Assembly (NCBI GenBank): GCA_021202515.1
Contig: JAJQCW010000040.1
Location: 1 to 45,731 of the forward strand
Direction of reading: 5' to 3'
Source: Clostridiales bacterium
Lineage (GTDB): Bacteria; Bacillota; Clostridia; Oscillospirales; Oscillospiraceae
Length of the DNA: 45,731 nucleotides
In this document: positions 1 to 6,641 of the stretch, in pieces
How the letters are laid out: every line of letters begins with the position of its first letter
How positions within the stretch are numbered: position 1 is the stretch's first letter
The notes under the pieces: generated by a model
Databases searched by the model: none
Told to the model about the DNA's origin: nothing
What the model saw: the letters and a program-made list of their open reading frames with translations, nothing else
Made by a program: the position numbers and the translations under genes

Positions 1-77
1 GCTTCACTATTTTTGCGGGTTACTTTTCTCTACCCCAACTCTTGACATAGAACCATTTTTCTAAATAAGGATAAACC

Positions 78-114
78 AACCGCCGTCTCCGGTTTGGGGG
101 CGGCGGTTATTTTT
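78..114 (+). terminator. Rho-independent terminator
   Basis: An 8-bp stem (AACCGCCG at 78-85, CGGCGGTT at 101-108) is followed by ATTTTTAA. It probably ends a plus-strand gene left of the window. Nothing else convincing is seen in 1-77: a TTGACA at 43-48 has no well-spaced -10 partner. Confidence 0.75.
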
Positions 115-116
115 AA

Positions 117-269
117 TTTGCAATTAGCAATTAGCAATGTGCAATGGTTTGGTCTTCAGCCGCAGTGGATAGGACAGAACCGCAGTCGAAAACAACAGCA
201 TACAGCAGAAAACCGCAGGCGTTTGGTTTTCCCATAATTGCAAATTGCTAACTGCACATTGCTAATTGA
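117..269. repeat. Non-coding element bounded by inverted heptad arrays (copy A)
   Basis: The left array has four 7-bp units (GCAATTA, GCAATTA, GCAATGT, GCAATGG; 120-147). The right array has five units in the opposite orientation (TAATTGC, AAATTGC, TAACTGC, ACATTGC, TAATTGA; 235-269). They enclose 87 bp (148-234) with no gene. The right array ends 1 bp before the stop codon of the aldolase gene. Just inside the left array the sequence follows N3-GG-N4-CAGCC, as in the element at 36614-36779. Confidence 0.75.
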
Positions 270-270
270 A

Positions 271-1245
271 TCAGTCGTGGTCCAAAAGCTCGGTATAGAG
301 CTGGGCGTAATCGGTGCGCTTTTCCTTCATGGCGGCGATGGCGGCGGCGGGGTGCTGGTTCAGCTTGCCGGTCAGCAGATAGGGGATGTCGTAGCCCCAG
401 GTCAGGCCGGACTCCCGCAGGGCCAGCATCTCGCTTTGCAGGAACCGGAACACCGGATAGACGTTGTACTGGGGGTTTTTCAGGAAGCTCAACAGTAGCT
501 CCATGGAGCAGTTGCCGCAGCCCCGGCCCATGCCGTTCATGGTGGCATCCAGGTAGCTGACGCCGTTGGCCAGGGCCTCGATGGTGTTGGCGAAGGCCAA
601 CTGCTGGTTGTTGTGAGCGTGGATGCCGACGAACTTGCCGTACTTCTCACCGAACGCCACATACTGCTCCGACAGGGCGCGGATCTGCTCCGGGTAGAGG
701 CTGCCGTAGCTGTCCACCAGGTAAACGCCGTCCACATGGCTCTGGCCCAGCATCTCCAGGGCCTGCTCCAGGTCGGATTCCCGCACTTTGGAGATGGCCA
801 TGATATTGCAGGTTACTTCGTAGCCCTTGGCCTTGGCGTCCTCGATCATCTCGATGGCGGAGGGCATCTGGTGGATGTAGGTGGCCACCCGCACCAGGTC
901 GATGACGCTCTCGAACTTGGGGATGATGTCGGTCTTGTAGTCGCAGCGGCCCACGTCCGCCATGACCGCGATTTTCATGTCGGAGTTGTTCTCCCCCACG
1001 ATGCCCCGGATGCTCTCCTCGTCGCAGAACTTCCACTTGCCGAACTTGTTCACGTCGAACAGCTCTTTGGAGGCTTTGTAGCCGAACTCCATGTAGTCCA
1101 CGCCCGCCGCCACGTTGGCCCGGTACAGGGCGTTGACAAACTCATCGGTGAAATTGAAGTCGTTGACCAGGCCGCCGTCCCGCAGGGTGGCGTCCACCAC
1201 CCGCACGTCCCGGCGGACGGTCATCAGATTGCCCTTTTGCGCCAT
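271..1245 (-). CDS. Aldolase catalytic domain protein (HMGL/DmpG-like TIM barrel)
   Basis: A 324-residue protein of the HMG-CoA lyase/4-hydroxy-2-oxovalerate aldolase superfamily (DRE-TIM metallolyases). The signature VVDATLRDGG near residues 17-26 supplies the metal-binding Asp and the catalytic Arg-Asp pair, and GIHAHNNQQLAFANT near 208-222 carries the HxH metal ligands. GMGRGCGNCSMELLL near 240-254 matches the family's GMGxGxGN segment. The start follows GAGGG with 9-nt spacing; a second Met at residue 8 is possible. Aldolases of this class cleave or condense 2-oxo acids, but the substrate cannot be deduced: no acetaldehyde dehydrogenase partner is adjacent. It appears monocistronic with its own promoter at 1325-1352. 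The superfamily is certain, the reaction is not. Confidence 0.88.
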   Translation of the reverse strand: MAQKGNLMTVRRDVRVVDATLRDGGLVNDFNFTDEFVNALYRANVAAGVDYMEFGYKASKELFDVNKFGKWKFCDEESIRGIVGENNSDMKIAVMADVGRCDYKTDIIPKFESVIDLVRVATYIHQMPSAIEMIEDAKAKGYEVTCNIMAISKVRESDLEQALEMLGQSHVDGVYLVDSYGSLYPEQIRALSEQYVAFGEKYGKFVGIHAHNNQQLAFANTIEALANGVSYLDATMNGMGRGCGNCSMELLLSFLKNPQYNVYPVFRFLQSEMLALRESGLTWGYDIPYLLTGKLNQHPAAAIAAMKEKRTDYAQLYTELLDHD

Positions 1246-1324
1246 GTTCTCATTCCCTCTATCAAACAGTCAAACTGTTCGCTTTTTTGAATTGATCCGC
1301 CCCAATTCGAGGCGAACTGCTCCT

Positions 1325-1352
1325 AGTGTACCACAAAACCCCATGATGTCAA
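1325..1352 (-). promoter_or_regulatory. Sigma-A promoter of the aldolase gene
   Basis: On the minus strand TTGACA (1352-1347) and TACACT (1330-1325) are separated by 16 bp. This predicts a leader of about 70 nt before the ATG at 1245. Confidence 0.7.
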
Positions 1353-1373
1353 GCGGTTTGTGAGCAAACGGAA

Positions 1374-1418
1374 ACGCCGCCGCCCACTCCAGCCCAGGAG
1401 CGGTACGGCGGTGTTTTC
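1374..1418. terminator. Terminator after the XRE regulator gene
   Basis: ACGCCGCCG (1374-1382) pairs with CGGCGGTGT (1406-1414) with one G-U. It lies just past the stop codon of the minus-strand regulator; T-rich sequence flanks it mainly on the plus-strand side, so it may act in both directions. Confidence 0.6.
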
Positions 1419-1657
1419 TATTTCCGGGGCAGCGTCTTGCTTTTGGGGTAGGGCCGGGGGTCGTCGGTGCGGCCAACCAGATAGTCCATGCTGGTGTGGT
1501 AAAAGTCGGCCAGCTGCGATAGCACGGCGACTGGAATTTCACGAGTGCCCAGCTCGTAGCGGGAATAGCTGGCCTGGGTACAGTGCAGATAGTCGGCTAA
1601 CAGCTTTTGCGGCAGGTCGTGGTCCTCCCGCAGCTCCCGAATCCTCCGATATGGCAT
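1418..1657 (-). CDS. Small XRE-family HTH transcriptional regulator
   Basis: A 79-residue protein made of one Cro/C1-type helix-turn-helix. RIRELREDHDLPQKLLADYL (5-24) is helices 1-2, and the recognition helix lies in QASYSRYELGTREIP (28-42). The tail TSMDYLVGRTDDPRPY is typical of Clostridial single-domain XRE repressors. I chose the ATG at 1657 because GGAGG stands 5-6 nt upstream; an in-frame upstream Met has no ribosome site. The gene is divergent from the small-protein pair at 1819-2311, and a strong inverted repeat in the shared promoter is its likely operator. It is expected to repress the small-protein operon and possibly itself; the signal is unknown. Confidence 0.88.
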   Translation of the reverse strand: MPYRRIRELREDHDLPQKLLADYLHCTQASYSRYELGTREIPVAVLSQLADFYHTSMDYLVGRTDDPRPYPKSKTLPRK

Positions 1658-1717
1658 GATTTTCCTCCGTTTTCCCTGTAGAACGCTCACCTTCTATGCT
1701 TGCAAAGTTATTATGCA

Positions 1718-1764
1718 ATATACCAAAATGGCATATTGACTTGTATTCCAATTTGGTATATACT
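1718..1764 (+). promoter_or_regulatory. Promoter with overlapping operator of the small-protein operon
   Basis: TTGACT (1736-1741) and TATACT (1759-1764) with a 17-bp spacer form a near-consensus sigma-A promoter. A 14-bp inverted repeat with one mismatch (ATATACCAAAATGG at 1718-1731, CCAATTTGGTATAT at 1748-1761) overlaps both hexamers. Each arm holds a CCAANNTGG-like half palindrome, with centres 25 bp apart. A protein bound here would block RNA polymerase. Confidence 0.8.
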
Positions 1765-1818
1765 ATGGACATCGGAAACAAAACATATCAGCCGATTGCT
1801 TATAGAGGGAGGAAAAGT

Positions 1819-2085
1819 ATGACTTTTGACGATGTGGTAGGAATCATTGGTAAAATAGTAGGTTCCATGATCGAATACGGCGCAGAAGAGGGGCAAAGGG
1901 TTCAAGAGAGGTACGACCAAAGGATGGAACAGGTTGAAAAATGTAAAGAACACATTGACTACCTGGATGACAGAGCATTGTACGAAAGGTATAAAGCGTC
2001 CAGTGGTATACAAAAAGAAGCTTGCGCTCAATTATTGGAAGAACGAGGCTATCAACGGAAGAGAAGAGAACCGGAAGAGGATTGA
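1819..2085 (+). CDS. Small charged protein of unknown function (88 aa)
   Basis: I do not recognise this family. The ATG at 1819 follows GGGAGG with 7-nt spacing. A short hydrophobic N-terminal stretch (VVGIIGKIVGSMI, 6-18) is too weak for a confident membrane anchor. It is followed by a charged, probably coiled-coil region (EGQRVQERYDQRMEQVEK) and a tail LYERYKASSGIQKEACAQLL-ERGY that reads as a compact helical motif. It is the first gene after the operator-controlled promoter at 1718-1764 and lies 58 bp upstream of a 55-residue protein, so the two are probably cotranscribed under the divergent XRE regulator. The composition is visibly more AT-rich than that of neighbouring genes, which suggests recent acquisition. 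Confidence 0.72.
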   Translation: MTFDDVVGIIGKIVGSMIEYGAEEGQRVQERYDQRMEQVEKCKEHIDYLDDRALYERYKASSGIQKEACAQLLEERGYQRKRREPEED

Positions 2086-2143
2086 CCGCAGAAGCCAAAA
2101 CCCGGCATCTGCGACAGTTTATATTTTTCAGGAGGAAATTATT

Positions 2144-2311
2144 ATGAATACATACCGCGTTACATACAAGTATTCGAGAAACGGAAGGGCGTGGACCCGT
2201 GCCAGCCAAATCGTCAAGGCGGAATCTGACGTGTCAGCGATAATGCAGGTGGAATCGAAGGTAAAATCCAAGTATCCCTACATGGAAATCGTTTCAGTTA
2301 CACAGATCTAA
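2144..2311 (+). CDS. Small protein of unknown function (55 aa)
   Basis: A 55-residue reading frame beginning MNTYRVTYKYSRNGR, with an excellent AGGAGG ribosome site (2130-2135) 8 nt upstream. The N-terminus has alternating beta-like character (TYRVTYKY), the middle is helical (SDVSAIMQVESKVKSK), and the end is a second strand (YMEIVSVTQI). This beta-alpha-beta pattern suits a small globular protein. There is no signal peptide. It is the second gene of the XRE-controlled small operon. The family is not recognised. Confidence 0.72.
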   Translation: MNTYRVTYKYSRNGRAWTRASQIVKAESDVSAIMQVESKVKSKYPYMEIVSVTQI

Positions 2312-2351
2312 AGAAAAAATAACCACACAACCGAAAACTGCAAGCAAATCC

Positions 2352-2380
2352 TTGACAATCCCCCCACTCAGTGTTATATT
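2352..2380 (+). promoter_or_regulatory. Sigma-A promoter of the thrS T-box transcript
   Basis: TTGACA (2352-2357), 17-bp spacer, TATATT (2375-2380). Transcription would begin near 2387, just ahead of the T-box. Confidence 0.85.
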
Positions 2381-2396
2381 TTATGCTAATCAAGCA

Positions 2397-2636
2397 ATGA
2401 CGAGGACAAAAACCGGACCCGGCGCGTCCCAGAGAGAGCGGCACCCGCTGCAAGCCGCTCACCCGCCCCCGGCGAAAACCACCTCCGAGCCTCCGGCGAA
2501 CGGCCCCGCGCCCATTAAACCGGACGGGTTCGCCCGTTACAGCGGACACGAGCGGCCGCAATGCGGCAAGCAGGGTGGAACCGTGGAATAATGCAAGTTA
2601 TCCCACCCCTGAATCACATCAGGGGTGGGGTTTTTG
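2397..2636 (+). promoter_or_regulatory. T-box riboswitch (threonyl-tRNA sensing)
   Basis: The leader starts with ATGACGAGGACAA, a typical T-box 5' end, and has AGAGAG near 2430-2438. The T-box sequence AGGGTGGAACCGTGG is at 2572-2586; the usual core is AGGGTGGNACCGCG, so one base departs from consensus. A terminator (CCACCCCTGA / TCAGGGGTGG) follows at 2602-2636. A plausible ACC threonine specifier lies at 2478-2480, followed by a purine. Uncharged tRNA-Thr would favour the antiterminator and raise thrS expression. Confidence 0.88.
2602..2636 (+). terminator. T-box-controlled terminator
   Basis: The stem CCACCCCTGA / TCAGGGGTGG is followed by GGTTTTTG. The antiterminator would pair the T-box core with the 5' arm instead. 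Confidence 0.85.
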
Positions 2637-2657
2637 TTTTGCTTTTTGTAATCAGGG

Positions 2658-2756
2658 GAACCCCCTCCGTCGCGGCTTGCGCCGCGCCACCTCCCCTTTC
2701 AGGGCAGGGAGCGCAGCGGAAGTGCCGCTTGACGGCGGAGGCAAGAAGGGTGGTCA
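2658..2756. repeat. Dispersed palindromic repeat, CCCTCCG family (copy 1)
   Basis: It begins AACCCCCTCCGTCGCGG, contains complementary CTCCCC / GGGAG segments and GAAGTGCCGCTTGACGG, and ends GAGGCAAG-AAGGGTGGTCAAT. Related copies lie at 14596-14745, 18509-18613 and 38601-38757; the 3' end matches the last one best. It sits between the T-box terminator and the thrS start, lengthening the leader. Confidence 0.65.
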
Positions 2757-2856
2757 ATTACTGAATGGCAATTCTTTGTGGAAAACTTACATTTCAACGG
2801 ACTACCCACCTGTTACCTGAAAACCCAACCATTGCACATTGCTAATTGCAAATTGG
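2754..2856. repeat. Degenerate heptad-array element upstream of thrS (copy B)
   Basis: The right array is clear: CCATTGC, ACATTGC, TAATTGC, AAATTGG (2829-2856). The left array is degenerate but keeps the 7-bp phase: TCAATTA, CTGAATG, GCAATTC (2754-2774). The 54 bp between them carry no gene. The right array ends about 6 bp before the thrS ribosome site. Confidence 0.5.
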
Positions 2857-2876
2857 TCCACGAGGAGGAAACGACT

Positions 2877-4622
2877 ATGAGCAGCGAATTTACCTTTGAA
2901 AACGAGCAGTACCGTAAGACCTATTGGCACACCTGCTCTCACATCATGGCCCAGGCCATCAAGCGGCTCCACCCGGAGGTGAAGCTGGCCATCGGCCCCG
3001 CCATTGACGAGGGCTGGTACTACGACATCGACGCGCCCTTCAACTTCACCCCCGAAATGCTCACCGAAATCGAGGGCGAAATGCGCAAAATCTGCAAGGA
3101 AAAGCTCAAGCTGGAGCGCTTCGAGCTGCCCCGGGAAGATGCTCTGGCGCTGATGGCCGATGAGCCGTACAAAATCGAACTCATCAACGACCTGCCGGAG
3201 GACGCTGTCATCTCCTTCTACAAGCAGGGCGAGTTCACCGACCTGTGCGCCGGCCCCCACTTGGACTCCACCGGACGGGTGAAGGGCAACGCCATCAAGC
3301 TGACCGCCTGCAACTCCGCCTATTGGCGGGGAGACTCCAGCCGCCAGGTGCTCCAGCGCATTTACGGCGTGGCCTACCCCAAAAAGGCCGAGCTGGACGA
3401 ATATTTGCAGCGCATTGAAGAGGCCAAGAAGCGGGACCACCGGAAGCTGGGCAAGGAGCTGGGCCTCTATATGCTGACGGACGAAGGCCCTGGTTTCCCC
3501 TTCTTCCTGCCCAAGGGCATGGTGCTGCGCAACACCCTCATCGACTACTGGCGGGAGGTCCACAAGCGCTACGGCTATGTGGAAATTTCCACCCCCATGA
3601 TTCTGAACCGCAGCCTGTGGGAGCGCTCCGGCCACTGGGATCACTACAAGGAGAACATGTACACCACCGTCATCGACGGCGAGGACTACGCCATCAAGCC
3701 CATGAACTGCCCCGGTGGGATGCTGGTTTACAAGTCTGAACCCCACTCCTACCGGGACCTGCCCCTGCGGGTGGGCGAGCTGGGGCTGGTCCACCGCCAC
3801 GAGCTGTCCGGCGCGCTCCACGGCCTGTTCCGGGTGCGCTGCTTCACCCAGGACGACGCCCACATCTTCATGACCTGGGACCAGATGAAGGACGAGATCA
3901 AGAACGTGGTGCGCCTGTTCGACGAGGTCTATTCCGTCTTTGGCCTGACCTACCAAATTGAGGTCTCCACCATGCCGGAGGACCACATGGGCGACGTGAA
4001 GGACTGGGATTTCGCCACCGAGACCCTGAAACAGGCCGTCACCGAGATGGGCAAGGACTTCGTTGTCAACGAGGGCGACGGCGCATTCTACGGTCCCAAG
4101 CTGGACTTCCATCTGGCGGACTGCCTGGGCCGCACCTGGCAGTGCGGCACCATCCAGTTGGATATGCAGCTCCCTGAACGGTTCGAGCTGGAGTACACCG
4201 GGGCTGACGGCGAGAAGCACCGTCCCGTCATGATCCACCGGGTCGTGCTGGGTTCCATCGAGCGGTTCATCGGCATCATCACCGAGCACTTCGCCGGCGC
4301 CTTCCCCACCTGGCTGTCCCCGGTGCAGGTGAAGGTGCTGCCCGTCACCGACCGTGCCTCCGACTACGCCGACCAGGTGGCCGCGAAGCTGGACAAGAGC
4401 GGCTACCGGGTAGAGGTGGACCACCGCTCCGAGAAGCTGGGCTATAAGATCCGTCAGGCCCGGAACGAGCGGGTGCCCTATATGCTCATCGTGGGCGACA
4501 AGGACGTGGAGAACCAGACCGTCTCCCCCCGGCACCGCACCGACGGCGATCTGGGTGCCATGAGCTACGACGAGTTTGCGGCGCTTTTGAAAGAAGTCGT
4601 GGACAGCAAAGCGATGAAATAA
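2877..4622 (+). CDS. thrS: Threonyl-tRNA synthetase, form lacking the TGS domain
   Basis: A 581-residue class II synthetase that charges tRNA-Thr in the cytoplasm. The start at 2877 is fixed by GAGGAGG 8 nt upstream. The protein begins directly in the editing (second additional) domain: HTCSHIMAQAIKRLHP near 18-33 and CAGPHLDSTG near 126-135 carry the His/Cys editing site. The catalytic core follows (MNCPGGMLVYKS near 282-293, RCFTQDDAHIF near 320-330), then an anticodon-binding domain (QVKVLPVTDRA to the end). Typical bacterial enzymes have about 640 residues because of an N-terminal TGS domain, which is absent here. It is regulated by the T-box at 2397-2636. A heptad array starts 3 nt past its stop. 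Confidence 0.97.
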   Translation: MSSEFTFENEQYRKTYWHTCSHIMAQAIKRLHPEVKLAIGPAIDEGWYYDIDAPFNFTPEMLTEIEGEMRKICKEKLKLERFELPREDALALMADEPYKIELINDLPEDAVISFYKQGEFTDLCAGPHLDSTGRVKGNAIKLTACNSAYWRGDSSRQVLQRIYGVAYPKKAELDEYLQRIEEAKKRDHRKLGKELGLYMLTDEGPGFPFFLPKGMVLRNTLIDYWREVHKRYGYVEISTPMILNRSLWERSGHWDHYKENMYTTVIDGEDYAIKPMNCPGGMLVYKSEPHSYRDLPLRVGELGLVHRHELSGALHGLFRVRCFTQDDAHIFMTWDQMKDEIKNVVRLFDEVYSVFGLTYQIEVSTMPEDHMGDVKDWDFATETLKQAVTEMGKDFVVNEGDGAFYGPKLDFHLADCLGRTWQCGTIQLDMQLPERFELEYTGADGEKHRPVMIHRVVLGSIERFIGIITEHFAGAFPTWLSPVQVKVLPVTDRASDYADQVAAKLDKSGYRVEVDHRSEKLGYKIRQARNERVPYMLIVGDKDVENQTVSPRHRTDGDLGAMSYDEFAALLKEVVDSKAMK

Positions 4623-4625
4623 TTT

Positions 4626-5225
4626 GCAATGTGCAATGTGCAATGTGCAATGTGCAATTATAAGGAAATCCAGCCGTTTACTGTCGCTTTGCGGCGAGGG
4701 GCGGCAATTCTCCAAAAAGCGGCACATCCTGGCGCATTGCGGACAAGTCGATGCCGCTTCAACGTGGACGCCTGAGGAATGAAAATGGAAAATGTGATTT
4801 TGAGCAAAAGCAAAGCGTTCGCGTTGAGGAGCATCCGACTTTATCAATATCTTTGCAGCGAAAAGCACGAGTATGTACTGGCAAAACAGGTCTTGCGAAG
4901 CGGTACAAGCATTGGAGCAAATGCAAAAGAGGCGGTAAACGCCCAGAGCAAGGCAGATTTTTATGCCAAAATGTACATTGCCTATAAAGAGGCAAACGAA
5001 ACAGAATATTGGCTGGAATTGCTTTATGAGAGCGGGTATATCAACAGACGCTCCTTTTCCAGCATTTACGCCGATTGTAAGGAACTCGTCAAAATCCTTG
5101 CTGCTATCACGAAAACGCAAAAGGACGAACACGGATAATCAGCGATTTGCAGTTTGCGCCGATAAGCGGAACAAGCGTGCAAATCACGCATCATTGCACA
5201 TTGCTAATTGCTAATTGCACATTCC
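4626..5225. mobile_element. Candidate mobile element: inverted heptad arrays around an S23-type gene (copy C)
   Basis: The left array is five perfect tandem heptads (GCAATGT four times, then GCAATTA; 4626-4660), starting 3 nt after the thrS stop. The right array is five units in the opposite orientation (TCATTGC, ACATTGC, TAATTGC, TAATTGC, ACATTCC; 5191-5225), ending 28 nt before the ychF start. The enclosed 530 bp hold one gene (4785-5138) preceded by about 120 bp of GC-rich non-coding DNA. Inside the left array the motif N3-GG-N5-CAGCC matches copies A and E. No transposase or target duplication is visible, so mobility is an inference. Confidence 0.6.
4785..5138 (+). CDS. Four-helix-bundle protein (S23 / 23S rRNA intervening-sequence protein family)
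   Basis: A 117-residue all-helical protein of the TIGR02436/PF05635 four-helix-bundle family, the type encoded in 23S rRNA intervening sequences and related to Avd of diversity-generating retroelements. Hallmarks: an N-terminal SKAFALRSIRLYQYL helix, the conserved QVLRSGTSIGANAKEAVNAQ (38-57), then FYAKMYIAYKEANETEYWLEL and a final CKELVKILAAI helix. The ATG at 4785 has GAGGA 6 nt upstream; the ATG at 4779 abuts that site and is less likely. The biochemical role of the family is not established; it forms pentamers that bind nucleic acid. Here it is no rRNA insert and no reverse transcriptase is near; it sits alone between inverted heptad arrays. Confidence 0.9.
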   Translation: MENVILSKSKAFALRSIRLYQYLCSEKHEYVLAKQVLRSGTSIGANAKEAVNAQSKADFYAKMYIAYKEANETEYWLELLYESGYINRRSFSSIYADCKELVKILAAITKTQKDEHG

Positions 5226-5253
5226 CCATTCGGGGCATGGAGGTTATCATTTC

Positions 5254-6348
5254 ATGAAATTAGGAATCGTGGGTCTGCCCAACGTGGGCAAAAGCACCCT
5301 TTTTAACGCCATCACCAACGCGGGCGCGGAGTGCGCCAACTACCCCTTCTGCACCATTGAGCCAAACGTGGGGACGGTAGCCGTTCCCGACGCCCGGTTG
5401 GACTGGCTCTCCGATTTGTACCATCCCAAAAAGACCACTCCCGCTGTCATCGAGTTCGTGGACATCGCCGGTCTGGTCAAGGGGGCCAGCCACGGCGAGG
5501 GCCTGGGCAACAAGTTCCTCTCCAACATCCGAGGGACCGACGCCATCGTCCATGTGGTGCGCTGCTTTGACGACGACAACGTCATCCACGTGGAGGGCAG
5601 CACCGACCCCATCCGGGACATCGGCATCATCGACCTGGAGCTGATTATGGCCGACCTGGAGATGGTGGACCGCCGCATCGACAAGGCCAAAAAAGCCGCC
5701 AAGGGGGACAAAAAGTTCCTCCACGAGGCGGAGGTGTTCAGCGGCCTCCGGGACTGGCTCAACGACGGCAACTCCGTCCGCTCCTATGAGTGTGACAAGG
5801 AGGATCGGGAACTGATCGCCACCAGCGACCTGCTGAGCCTGAAGCCCATCATCTACGCCGCCAACCTGGACGAGGACGCCTTCTCCGGCGACTGGGCCGC
5901 CAACCCCTACTATCAGCAGGTCAAGGCCCTGGCCGACAAGGAGGGCGCTCAGGTCATCCCCGTCTGCGCCCAGTTGGAGGAAGAGCTGTCCCAGATGGAC
6001 CCGGAGGAACAGGCCATGTTCATGGAGGAGCTGGGCATTGCGGAGTCCGGCCTGGACCGGCTCATCAAGGCCAGCTACACCCTGCTGGGGCTGATCTCCT
6101 TCCTGACCTCCGGCGAGGACGAGTGCCGGGCCTGGACCATCACCAAGGGCACCAAAGCGCCCCAAGCCGCCGGGAAAATCCACAGCGACTTCGAGCGGGG
6201 CTTCATCCGGGCGGAGGTCATCGCCTACGACGACATGGTGGCCTGCGGTTCGGAGAAGGTCGCCAGGGAAAAGGGCCTCATGCGCTCCGAGGGCAAGGAG
6301 TACGTAGTGGCCGACGGGGACATCATCCTGTTCCGGTTCAACGTGTAA
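5254..6348 (+). CDS. ychF: Redox-regulated ATPase / ribosome-binding GTPase-like YchF
   Basis: A 364-residue OBG-family P-loop NTPase. G1 is GLPNVGKST (6-14), the G3 region is DIAGLVKGASHGEGLGN (about 69-85), and a coiled-coil insertion plus a C-terminal TGS domain (ISFLTSGEDECRAWTI to VADGDIILFRFNV) complete the usual architecture. Family members prefer ATP to GTP because the G4 motif is altered (here YAANLDED rather than NKxD). They bind ribosomes and modulate stress responses. The ATG at 5254 follows GGAGG with 9-nt spacing. It sits downstream of thrS and the heptad-flanked element, and its own terminator is at 6399-6435. Confidence 0.96.
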   Translation: MKLGIVGLPNVGKSTLFNAITNAGAECANYPFCTIEPNVGTVAVPDARLDWLSDLYHPKKTTPAVIEFVDIAGLVKGASHGEGLGNKFLSNIRGTDAIVHVVRCFDDDNVIHVEGSTDPIRDIGIIDLELIMADLEMVDRRIDKAKKAAKGDKKFLHEAEVFSGLRDWLNDGNSVRSYECDKEDRELIATSDLLSLKPIIYAANLDEDAFSGDWAANPYYQQVKALADKEGAQVIPVCAQLEEELSQMDPEEQAMFMEELGIAESGLDRLIKASYTLLGLISFLTSGEDECRAWTITKGTKAPQAAGKIHSDFERGFIRAEVIAYDDMVACGSEKVAREKGLMRSEGKEYVVADGDIILFRFNV

Positions 6349-6398
6349 ACCGGGGCACCCCATTGTCTCAATTTTGTCACTAATTCTGGCGTGAAATC

Positions 6399-6435
6399 CC
6401 TCCATCGCGGCTTTTGCCACGGTGGAGGTTTTTTT
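6399..6435 (+). terminator. Terminator after ychF
   Basis: CCTCCATCG (6399-6407) pairs with CGGTGGAGG ending at 6428, followed by seven T. The stem resembles a truncated copy of the CCCTCCG palindromic repeat seen elsewhere in the window. Confidence 0.85.
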
Positions 6436-6543
6436 GCGTGTGGTCAGGCGAAAAAGGACCCGTCATTTTTGATTTTTGCGCGGCGAGCCAAACAGTTTTC
6501 ACAAAGTGCGAAAGAAAATCCTCCTTTTTTACAAAAATAAGGA

Positions 6544-6572
6544 TTGAAACTCCGGCGATAATTAGGTATAAT
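6544..6572 (+). promoter_or_regulatory. Sigma-A promoter of pgi
   Basis: TTGAAA (6544-6549), 17-bp spacer, TATAAT (6567-6572); the leader is about 63 nt. Confidence 0.85.
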
Positions 6573-6641
6573 GACAATGTACGGTAGTGAGTGCAGGGTC
6601 CTGCGCTTTCGTGGTTCTATTCTAAGGAGGAAAATCGACAC

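Noticed and set aside
43-71. Promoter with TTGACA at 43-48
   Set aside because: No acceptable -10 hexamer at 16-18 bp, and the following DNA is a terminator and a non-coding element.
4626-4660. CRISPR-like short array
   Set aside because: The units are contiguous 7-mers without spacers and no cas genes are present.
2802-5132. Very long minus-strand frame opposite thrS (776 codons)
   Set aside because: It is the antisense shadow of thrS in GC-rich DNA, Val/His/Gly-rich with no family motif and no ribosome site; it also spans the heptad array.
4785-5138. Diversity-generating retroelement (Avd accessory protein)
   Set aside because: No reverse transcriptase, template/variable repeat pair or C-type lectin target lies near; the S23/IVS-type assignment with array flanks fits better.
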